A DNA stretch of 5,579 nt from an uncultured Bacteroidia bacterium (GTDB taxonomy: Bacteria > Bacteroidota > Bacteroidia > Bacteroidales > Prolixibacteraceae), in NCBI GenBank assembly GCA_903859795.1, contig CAIOOC010000441.1:1-5579 (forward strand), read 5' to 3'. Both the position numbers and the translations under genes were made by a program. Below the pieces are notes generated by a model. The model did not search any database, was not told where the DNA came from, and saw only the letters and a program-made list of their open reading frames with translations. Positions 1 to 5,579 of this stretch are shown here, piece after piece. The first letter of the stretch is position 1; each line of letters starts with the position of its first letter.

Positions 1-1
1 T

Positions 2-502
2 CCCAATCTTGATTACTTTACCTCTTTTCATACCTGGAGCGGATTGGAAAATCTCGAGCTGACAAACTATGCTGCCCTGGATTTTCATGTCTGGTTTCAC
101 CATAATCCGGCAATTGGTAAATTTGTCGACGCTGCTGTAAATTTGGGAAATATCGACAGGGATATCAGGATGGACTATCGGAACTTAATGTCCTGCTGGA
201 AAGAAAATAAAGCAAACCTCGTTGAATGGATAGACAAAAGTATCACCTCGGTAGCACATAAGTCTCGTGACTATGGAATCGTATGTGGCAATACCGAGGG
301 TTGGGGACCAATCGGCTGGTATGATCATCCTGATCTGAGCTGGGATTGGGTGAAAGAGTCGGCCGAAATCTGTATCGACCTGGCTAAAAAACATAACGAA
401 TACAAGTTTATTTGTTCCTCAAACTTCACTCATCCTCAATTCAGAGGATTATGGGAAGATGTTAAATGGCATCAAAAGATTACTCAAATCATCAAGAGCT
501 AA
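2..502 (+). CDS. Cellulase-like glycoside hydrolase, C-terminal part (5' end outside window)
   Basis: The frame is open to the left edge, so the TTG at 44 is only an internal codon; 166 residues are visible before TAA at 500-502. I recognise it, from memory of family sequences, as the end of a 'cellulase-like' protein related to clan A (TIM-barrel) glycosidases. The main signs are NTEGWGPIGWYDHPDLSWDW, encoded around 287-346, and a closing segment SSNFTHPQFRGLWEDVKWHQ. The Glu of TEGWG (codon 296-298) lies where a beta-strand-7 nucleophile would be expected in a clan A barrel; that role is inference. The aromatic-rich stretch before it (FHVWFHHNP) suits a sugar-binding cleft. Export cannot be judged because the N-terminus is missing. 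The next start codon is 11 nt downstream, so the two genes are probably co-transcribed. Substrate is unknown; 'cellulase' here is a family label, not an activity. Confidence 0.65.
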   Translation, partial: PNLDYFTSFHTWSGLENLELTNYAALDFHVWFHHNPAIGKFVDAAVNLGNIDRDIRMDYRNLMSCWKENKANLVEWIDKSITSVAHKSRDYGIVCGNTEGWGPIGWYDHPDLSWDWVKESAEICIDLAKKHNEYKFICSSNFTHPQFRGLWEDVKWHQKITQIIKS

Positions 503-513
503 ATATACCAATT

Positions 514-2406
514 ATGAAACTATTAAAAATTATTACACTTCTGTTTGTATTACTGGGTACCGGGTATTGTCTTGAAGCCCGTGAATATCATGTCAGTCTG
601 AATGGCAGCGATTTAAATGACGGATCGGTTTCAAAACCTCTTAAAACGATCGCCCAGGCAGCGCGAATTGCCAAAGCCGGCGATGTGGTTACTGTTCATG
701 AGGGGACCTACAGGGAATACGTAATCCCTGAAAATGGCGGCACAGATGAAACCCACAGGATTGTTTATCAGGCAGCACATGGTGAAAAAGTGTCAATTAA
801 AGGTTCCGAAATAATTAAAGGCTGGCAACCTATAAAAGATGATGTCTGGAAAGTCACGATTCCAAACACATTTTTTGGAAAATTCAATCCATATCAGGAT
901 ACAATTTGGGGTGACTGGTTTGGGAATAAAGGGAGGATTCACCATACAGGGGAGGTCTATTTGAATGGAAAATCGTTCTACGAAGTTGAAGCCCTGGCGA
1001 AAGTAATCAATCCAAAACCGTTAACCGATGCTGTTGATAGTGCTGGCTCTACTTATACCTGGTATTGTGAAAGCAACAACAAGACAACTACGATCTGGGC
1101 GAACTTCCATGGACATAAACCAAATGCAGAATTGGTTGAAATAAATGCACGACCTGCATGCTTCTTTCCGACGAAAACCGGATTGAATTACATCACCCTT
1201 CGCGGTTTTACAATCAGTCAGGCTGCAACCCAATGGGCAGCTCCCACTGCCGAGCAGATTGGGATGATCGGGCCACACTGGAGTAAAGGTTGGATTATCG
1301 AAAACAATGTGATCAGCGACTCCAAATGCTCCGGAATCTCACTTGGCAAAGAAAAAACCACCGGTCATAATGTCTGGCTTGGCGACATGAAAAAAGATGG
1401 GGCGATTCATTATATTGAGGTTGTATTCAGGGCACTGAAGATCGGGTGGAATAAACAGAATATTGGTTCACACATCATTCGTAATAACACTATTTTTAAT
1501 TGCGAACAGACAGGTATTTGCGGAAGCCTCGGAGCAGTCTTTAGCCAGATTACCAACAATAATATTTATAACATTCACGTAAAAAGGCAGTTCACAGGTG
1601 CTGAAATGGCTGGCATAAAAATTCATGCCTCAATTGATCTGTTGATTAAAAGTAACCGGATTCACAACTGCAGTCTGGGGCTCTGGATGGACTGGATGGC
1701 GCAGGGGACACGCATATCATCAAATCTGATGTATCACAACGATACAGATTTATTTACAGAAGTCGATCACGGTCCGATCCTGATTGACAACAATATAATG
1801 CTCGCTTCAACCCCATATGCCGAGTGTTCCGAAGGTGTGGCTACCGTTCACAACCTGTTCACCGGCAGGATAGCCCATTGGGTTGACGGCGGCCGATATA
1901 CACCGTACCATTTGCCGCACGATACATGGGTCGCAGGTCTGATTACGTTCTTCGGAGGTGATCACCGGTTTTACAACAATATTTTTGCCACTGACAAAGA
2001 GGTAATGAAACTGAAAGACCCAACAGGTCTTGCAAAGTACAATGACAGTAAGCAACCTGTCCAAATTGCCGCAAATATATATTTTAATGGAGCAACACCT
2101 TACAACAAAGAGATAGATGCTGTCGAAAACAAAACCTTCGATCCAAATGTAACAATCGAAGAGAACGGCGAAGAAGTCTTTCTGCACATCAATGTCGATG
2201 ATTCATTTAAAAAAGTTAAAACCCAGCTAATAACTTCACGGCTATTAGGAAAAGCAATTGCACCTGATGCAGCCTTCGAAAATGCAGATGGGAGTCCGCT
2301 AAAAATCGATGTGGATTATTTTGGAAAAAAACGTTCAGATACAAATCCCTTCGTTGGTCCTATAGAAGGCCTGAAAGAAGGAAAACAGGTTATAAAGGTC
2401 TGGTAA
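514..2406 (+). CDS. Secreted GH120 family glycosidase, probable beta-xylosidase
   Basis: This 630-residue protein resembles, along nearly its whole length, the GH120 beta-xylosidase XylC of Thermoanaerobacterium saccharolyticum as I remember it: EYHVxxxGSD at the start, VHEGTYRE, GDVYLNG-like EVYLNGKSFYEV, IGPHWSKGWIIE, GSHIIRNNTI, SLGLWMDW, and the ending IKVW. GH120 enzymes release xylose from the non-reducing ends of xylo-oligosaccharides with retention. The XylC nucleophile Asp (LWLDW) and acid/base Glu (FVEVSHGP) correspond to Asp393 in LWMDW and Glu416 in FTEVDHGP, with the same 23-residue spacing. Asn-rich rungs near residues 321-329, 346-353, 378-385 and about 424-428 fit a right-handed parallel beta-helix; the region of roughly residues 95-225 would be the inserted beta-sandwich. 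The ATG at 514 is preferred over in-frame 466, which overlaps the previous gene by 37 nt, because it opens directly into a signal peptide (KLLKIITLLFVLLG, likely cut near CLEA). There is no clear Shine-Dalgarno site. Location is probably periplasmic. A related but different specificity is possible. Confidence 0.9.
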   Translation: MKLLKIITLLFVLLGTGYCLEAREYHVSLNGSDLNDGSVSKPLKTIAQAARIAKAGDVVTVHEGTYREYVIPENGGTDETHRIVYQAAHGEKVSIKGSEIIKGWQPIKDDVWKVTIPNTFFGKFNPYQDTIWGDWFGNKGRIHHTGEVYLNGKSFYEVEALAKVINPKPLTDAVDSAGSTYTWYCESNNKTTTIWANFHGHKPNAELVEINARPACFFPTKTGLNYITLRGFTISQAATQWAAPTAEQIGMIGPHWSKGWIIENNVISDSKCSGISLGKEKTTGHNVWLGDMKKDGAIHYIEVVFRALKIGWNKQNIGSHIIRNNTIFNCEQTGICGSLGAVFSQITNNNIYNIHVKRQFTGAEMAGIKIHASIDLLIKSNRIHNCSLGLWMDWMAQGTRISSNLMYHNDTDLFTEVDHGPILIDNNIMLASTPYAECSEGVATVHNLFTGRIAHWVDGGRYTPYHLPHDTWVAGLITFFGGDHRFYNNIFATDKEVMKLKDPTGLAKYNDSKQPVQIAANIYFNGATPYNKEIDAVENKTFDPNVTIEENGEEVFLHINVDDSFKKVKTQLITSRLLGKAIAPDAAFENADGSPLKIDVDYFGKKRSDTNPFVGPIEGLKEGKQVIKVW

Positions 2407-2490
2407 GACCAAAATCAGGGAACTCTATAATTTGGATAAATATTGTAACTTCTTTATTGACATCTTATTAAGAGAATCAAAATAAATAAA

Positions 2491-2584
2491 TGCCACCGAA
2501 ACACCAAGTCACCAAAATACACCAAAAGCTCAGATTTATTTCACTATGTTTTGAGAGTTTTGGTGTTTTGGTGACTTGGTGGCA
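2491..2584. repeat. 94-nt imperfect inverted repeat of CACC-led octamers (copy 1)
   Basis: The arms can form 27 exact base pairs in three blocks: 2491-2497 with 2578-2584, 2506-2517 with 2566-2577, and 2520-2527 with 2558-2565. The left arm bulges at 2498-2505 (8 nt) and 2518-2519 (2 nt), and a 30-nt loop spans 2528-2557. Each arm is a series of units of about 8 nt starting with CACC (CACCGAAA, CACCAAGT, CACCAAAA types). There is no U-tract after the right arm, so it is not a standard intrinsic terminator. It begins 84 nt after the GH120 stop and ends 18 nt before the GH99-like start. The 84 nt before it (2407-2490) are A/T-rich with no gene and no convincing promoter. As RNA it would be a stable hairpin that could affect mRNA decay or translation of the next gene; that is inference. 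Confidence 0.85.
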
Positions 2585-2602
2585 AACAAGAATTATCATA
2601 TT

Positions 2603-3814
2603 ATGTCGAAAATGAACCATCTGCTGCTATTAAGTTTTGTAATATTTCCCATTTTAGTAACCGCAAAAACGGAAATTAAAGAACTAAAATCGGAGAAGAT
2701 CACAGTCTCAGTATACTATTTTCCAAATTACCACACCAAGGATGCCCGTAATATTAAAAATAAAGGGGAGAACTGGTCGGAATGGGAATTGATCAAGGCC
2801 GCAAAACCCCGGTTTCTGGGACATGATCAGCCCAAGGCTCCGTTGTGGGGATATACCGATGAAAAGCAACCTCAGGTTATGGCTCAAAAAATAGAAGCCG
2901 CGACTGACAACGGGATTGATTGTTTTATTTTCGATTGGTATATGTACCAGGACGGCCCCTTTCTGAACCGGTGTCTGGATGAAGGATTTTTAAAGGCAAA
3001 AAATGTGGGTAAAATAAACTTTGCTCTTATGTGGGCAAATCACGACTGGAACGAAATCCATCCGTACACACGCGGAGCGCCCCAAAAGCTTCTCTATCCG
3101 GGTAAAGTGTCAGCCAAACGATTCGATGAAATTTGCGATCTGTTAATCTCCCAATATTTTACGAAGCCCAACTACTGGAAGATAGATGGCAAAGCCTATT
3201 TTTCGATATACGACATCCAGAAATTCATGGATGGATTTGGAAGTATTGAGGCGACAAAAGCAGCGATGAAGCGACTGAATGACAAGTCTGTTGCAGCAGG
3301 TCTTAAAGGTGTCCACTGGAATATCGTTGCGTGGGGTCGCCCTATTCTCCCTGTCGAAAAAGTTCCTGCAAATTACACTGAGCTGATAAAATTGTTGGGG
3401 TTCGATTCAGCAACTTCTTATGTATGGGTTCATCACGTCGGCTTACCTGATCGGCAAACCGACTTTAACAAAGCACGTGACGAATATTTCACCTTCTGGG
3501 AAAAGGCAAAAAAAGAATTTAGCGTACCCTATTTCCCAAATGTTTCAATGGGATGGGATCCATCGCCGCGTTGTGACCTTAAGTCGGAATGGGGAAATTT
3601 TGGCTATCCTTTTACCAATACAATCGGCAATAACACCCCGGAAAACTTTAAAAAAGCTTTGCAAATGACTAAGGATAAAATGCTTCTGGACCCCAAGGGG
3701 CCAAGGATAATGAATATCAATTCCTGGAATGAATGGACCGAAGGTAGCTACCTTGAACCAGATATAAAAAATAAATTCGGATATCTTGAAGCAATAAAAG
3801 ATGTCTTTAAATAA
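2603..3814 (+). CDS. Secreted GH99-like (WbsX-type) glycan-active protein
   Basis: The 403-residue protein has the pattern of the WbsX/GH99-like family: SVYYFPNYH (about residues 36-44), NWSEWE (57-62), KPRFLGHDQPKAPLWGY, the barrel strand CFIFDWY (107-113), MWANHDW (143-149) and SWNEWTEGSYLEPD (374-387). Characterised GH99 endo-alpha-mannosidases and mannanases carry their two essential Glu residues three apart in an NEWxEG-type motif; Glu377 and Glu380 match that arrangement. WbsX proteins were first named as putative glycosyltransferases in O-antigen loci. Here the signal peptide (NHLLLLSFVIFPILVTA, likely cut after Ala21) and the hydrolase neighbours favour a periplasmic glycosidase. Many family members have WANENW, whereas this one has WANHDW. 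I chose ATG 2603 over TTG 2576, because the TTG lies inside the right arm of the inverted repeat; ATG 2612 is an equally possible start that keeps the signal peptide. The substrate is unknown. Confidence 0.82.
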   Translation: MSKMNHLLLLSFVIFPILVTAKTEIKELKSEKITVSVYYFPNYHTKDARNIKNKGENWSEWELIKAAKPRFLGHDQPKAPLWGYTDEKQPQVMAQKIEAATDNGIDCFIFDWYMYQDGPFLNRCLDEGFLKAKNVGKINFALMWANHDWNEIHPYTRGAPQKLLYPGKVSAKRFDEICDLLISQYFTKPNYWKIDGKAYFSIYDIQKFMDGFGSIEATKAAMKRLNDKSVAAGLKGVHWNIVAWGRPILPVEKVPANYTELIKLLGFDSATSYVWVHHVGLPDRQTDFNKARDEYFTFWEKAKKEFSVPYFPNVSMGWDPSPRCDLKSEWGNFGYPFTNTIGNNTPENFKKALQMTKDKMLLDPKGPRIMNINSWNEWTEGSYLEPDIKNKFGYLEAIKDVFK

Positions 3815-3825
3815 TGAATTTTAAA

Positions 3826-3918
3826 TGCCACGAAGACTCAATGAAACAAAGGTTTACAAGATCTAAATATCTGATTTTTACTGTTGGTACACCTTTGTGT
3901 TTTGGTGCTTTGGTGGCA
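3826..3918. repeat. 93-nt imperfect inverted repeat, same family as 2491-2584 (copy 2)
   Basis: The arms 3826-3853 and 3891-3918 are 28 nt each and pair at 20 of 28 positions, around a 37-nt loop. Pairing is best at the tips (TGCCAC with GTGGCA) and next to the loop (CAAAGGT with ACCTTTG). The right arm matches the right arm of the other copy at 22 of its last 25 bases and ends in the same TTGGTGGCA. It splits into the octamers CACCAAAG, CACCAAAA and CACAAAGG when read on the minus strand. The left arm has drifted more. The element begins 11 nt after the GH99-like stop and ends 12 nt before the SGNH start. Without it the gap would be 23 nt, like the other tight junctions here. The long upstream extension of the SGNH reading frame back to 3814 is translated repeat, not protein. 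Confidence 0.8.
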
Positions 3919-3930
3919 AAAAAAATATTT

Positions 3931-4647
3931 ATGAAACTATCACTCCTACTGCTACTTGTTTTTTTAAACTTCTCTTCAATTGGTCAAAATAGTACTATTG
4001 CGGTTGCTGACCCTGCAACCTATTTAAATAACTTAAGAATTGAGCTACAAAAAGAGTGGCCAAAAAACAAAACCATAACTATTGTTTTTCATGGTCACAG
4101 TGTACCTGCCGGGTATTTTAAGACACCGCAAGTAAATACACTTTCAGCCTATCCTCAGTTATTTCTGAAAAAGCTTAAATCTGTATATCCTCTGGCTGTC
4201 GTGAATGTAATCGTTACAGCTATTGGAGGAGAAAATTCAATGAACGGGGTAAATCGTTTCAAGAAGGAGGTACTGACGCACAAGCCGGATCTGATTGTGA
4301 TTGATTATGCATTAAACGACCGGGGAGCAGGCCTTGAAAAATCATATTCTGCATGGAATAAAATGATTAAGATGGCCAAATCCAAAGGTATAAAAATTAT
4401 TTTACTTACTCCCTCACCAGATCAGAGTGTCAACTATCAAGATCCTTTTAACCAGTTAAAAATGCATTCCGATCAGATCTGCCGACTTGCAGGAGAGAAT
4501 CACATCGGGCTTGTCGACAGCTATAAATTGTTTGAATTCCTCTATCAGGACAAGGAGGAGCTCAAAAGATACATGTCCCAGGTTAATCATCCGAACGAAT
4601 TGGGTCATGACCTAATTGCCAGTGATCTCCTTACCTGGTTTAAATAA
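3931..4647 (+). CDS. Secreted SGNH/GDSL-type hydrolase, probable carbohydrate esterase
   Basis: This 238-residue protein shows the SGNH blocks in order: block I FHGHSVPAGY with nucleophile Ser57, block II AIGGENS with Gly99 or Gly100 for the oxyanion hole, block III DYALNDRG with Asn129, and block V NHPNELGH with His220. Two positions differ from textbook GDSL enzymes: block I is GHS instead of GDS, and the residue three before the catalytic His is Gln217 instead of Asp, so a Ser-His dyad or another acid may be used. From memory, the GHSVPAGY and LNDRG wording is shared by a set of Bacteroidota PUL esterases, so the GHS form may be normal for this subfamily. ATG 3931 is preferred to upstream 3814 because it gives a clean signal peptide (KLSLLLLLVFLNFSSIG, cut near Gly18) and the earlier codons are translated repeat. 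A role in removing acetyl or similar esters from the cluster's glycan is inferred. The next gene follows after 31 nt. Confidence 0.82.
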   Translation: MKLSLLLLLVFLNFSSIGQNSTIAVADPATYLNNLRIELQKEWPKNKTITIVFHGHSVPAGYFKTPQVNTLSAYPQLFLKKLKSVYPLAVVNVIVTAIGGENSMNGVNRFKKEVLTHKPDLIVIDYALNDRGAGLEKSYSAWNKMIKMAKSKGIKIILLTPSPDQSVNYQDPFNQLKMHSDQICRLAGENHIGLVDSYKLFEFLYQDKEELKRYMSQVNHPNELGHDLIASDLLTWFK

Positions 4648-4678
4648 TGAATATTCAATTAAAATCAAATCATACTAA

Positions 4679-5579
4679 ATGAAAATTACAATACTGCTCC
4701 TCGTTTTTATTCTGACCTCCGCGTTCGGGTACTGTGCTGATCCGCAAAATAATCAGTCACTTAAAACTCTGAAATCAGGGTTTTTGAATCCTCCCGATTC
4801 AGCCAGACCAGGAGTTTACTGGTACTTTATGGATGGTAATATGTCCAAAGAGGCAATGACTGCAGACCTGGAGTCGATGAAGGCGGTCGGTATCGGAAAT
4901 GTTTTGTTTCTGGAGGTTAACATAGGTATACCACGCGGTAAAGTTGATTTGTTGAGCGATCAGTGGCAGGATATGTTTACACATGCTGTCCGTGAAGCGG
5001 AACGTTTGGGAATTACAATTTCATTGGGGGTTGGTCCTGGGTGGTCAGGCAGTGGAGGTCCATGGGTAACAGGTCATGAATCAATGCAGCATTTAGTTAC
5101 GACAACAGTTCAGGTGTCGGGCGAAGATATTCAAAAACCTATCCTGCTTCCTAAACCAGGGCCGAAAGCACCTTATTTCGGAGAAGGCGCATTTACACCG
5201 GAACTAAAAAAACGATGGAACGATTTTTATGAAGATGTCGTTGTACTCGCATTTCCCACCCCCACACAGGATAATAAAATAGCTGATATCGACGAGAAAG
5301 CGCTCTATTACCGTGCCCCCTATACCTCCGCTCCGGGGACCAAGCAGTTTCTTCCCACAGTGGCTGAATATAAAGCAATACCTGAGAAAGCGGTTATCAA
5401 ACAAAATTCACTGATCGATGTTTCGCGGTTTATGAAATCTGATGGAACTCTTGACTGGAAGGTGCCGGCAGGAAACTGGACAATTATGAGACTGGGGGCA
5501 AGAAATAACGGGGCAGTTACCCGCCCTGCTCCTATCCCGGGTGTTGGTTTTGAGGCTGATAAATTCGACACTACTGCCA
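4679..5579 (+). CDS. GH106 family alpha-L-rhamnosidase-like protein, N-terminal part (3' end outside window)
   Basis: ATG 4679 opens a frame that stays open to the right edge (300 full codons), so only about a quarter to a third of a typical GH106 protein (around 1000 residues or more) is visible. After a signal peptide (KITILLLVFILTSAFG, ending near residue 20) come hallmark GH106 N-terminal motifs: FLNPPDSARPGVYWYFMDGN (35-54), a DLESMKAVGIGNVLFLEV strand-helix unit, IPRGKVDLLSDQW, HAVREAERLGI, and GVGPGWSGSGGPW (117-129). GH106 enzymes are inverting, calcium-dependent alpha-L-rhamnosidases that act on rhamnose-containing pectins and other glycans. The catalytic Glu residues lie further downstream, so activity cannot be checked here. 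The Cys at 19 follows Phe-Gly-Tyr, which is not a good lipobox, so release into the periplasm is more likely than lipid anchoring. It is placed 31 nt after the esterase gene and is probably in the same operon. Confidence 0.88.
   Translation, partial: MKITILLLVFILTSAFGYCADPQNNQSLKTLKSGFLNPPDSARPGVYWYFMDGNMSKEAMTADLESMKAVGIGNVLFLEVNIGIPRGKVDLLSDQWQDMFTHAVREAERLGITISLGVGPGWSGSGGPWVTGHESMQHLVTTTVQVSGEDIQKPILLPKPGPKAPYFGEGAFTPELKKRWNDFYEDVVVLAFPTPTQDNKIADIDEKALYYRAPYTSAPGTKQFLPTVAEYKAIPEKAVIKQNSLIDVSRFMKSDGTLDWKVPAGNWTIMRLGARNNGAVTRPAPIPGVGFEADKFDTTA

Noticed and set aside
1021..2187. Minus-strand open frames inside the GH120 gene (1021-1278 and 1807-2187)
   Set aside because: They lie opposite a well-conserved gene, resemble no family I know, and have no leader or neighbour support.
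2397..2410. Small hairpin GGTCT / AGACC across the stop codon of the GH120 gene, as a possible terminator
   Set aside because: Only 5 bp with a 4-nt loop, and it is followed by AAAATC with no U-tract.
2426..2434. TATAATTTG resembling the Bacteroidota -7 box (TAnnTTTG)
   Set aside because: The spacing inside the box is one base too long and no TTG -33 element sits at a suitable distance, so a promoter cannot be supported.
2472..2482. Possible short palindrome in the A/T-rich stretch before the first repeat (TCTTA / TAAGA around 2464-2474)
   Set aside because: A 5-bp A/T-rich stem with a one-base loop is expected by chance in such sequence.
2491..2584. CRISPR-like array, because of the regularly spaced CACC units
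   Set aside because: The units are about 8 nt with no spacers and are arranged as an inverted repeat, which does not fit CRISPR.
4679..4741. Lipoprotein signal at Cys19 of the GH106 protein, and the similar TGYC in the GH120 leader
   Set aside because: Both have Tyr just before Cys, whereas a lipobox needs a small residue (Gly, Ala or Ser) there; ordinary signal peptidase I cleavage fits better.
4799..5571. Minus-strand open frames opposite the GH106 gene
   Set aside because: The + strand translation carries clear GH106 motifs through this region, so these are shadow frames.

Overview
The window is a stretch of a carbohydrate-degradation gene cluster, all on the + strand, most likely from a Bacteroidota (Bacteroidetes) genome. 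The pointers are indirect: a run of secreted glycoside hydrolases and an esterase packed head to tail, leader regions that are A/T-rich without clear Shine-Dalgarno sites, moderate-to-low GC by eye, and protein families (GH106, GH99-like/WbsX, GH120, SGNH esterase) that commonly sit together in Bacteroidota polysaccharide utilisation loci (PULs). No SusC/SusD pair, regulator, RNA gene, transposase or CRISPR array is visible here.

Layout: (1) 2-502, the C-terminal end of a cellulase-like (clan A type) glycosidase, cut by the left edge; (2) 514-2406, a complete secreted GH120 protein closely resembling the characterised beta-xylosidase XylC, with both catalytic carboxylates in place; (3) 2491-2584, a strong 94-nt imperfect inverted repeat built of CACC-led octamers; (4) 2603-3814, a secreted GH99-like (WbsX-type) protein with an intact WNEWxEG motif; (5) 3826-3918, a second, diverged 93-nt copy of the same inverted-repeat element; (6) 3931-4647, a secreted SGNH/GDSL-type esterase with GHS in block I and no Asp at the usual place in block V; (7) 4679 to the right edge, the N-terminal 300 residues of a GH106 alpha-L-rhamnosidase-like protein.

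Taken together the genes look like an operon whose products work in the periplasm or at the cell surface on a branched glycan: the GH106 protein would remove terminal rhamnose, the GH120 protein terminal xylose, the SGNH enzyme an ester group, and the cellulase-like and GH99-like proteins other linkages. The actual polysaccharide cannot be read from this window. Gene junctions without the repeat are tight (11 and 31 nt), while the two junctions carrying the repeat are wide (196 and 116 nt). This fits insertion of a small mobile or propagating repeat into an existing operon.

I found no clearly new enzyme system. The least explained structure is the pair of octamer-based inverted repeats just upstream of two start codons. 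Both are easily mistaken for coding sequence, because the reading frames downstream run back through them.
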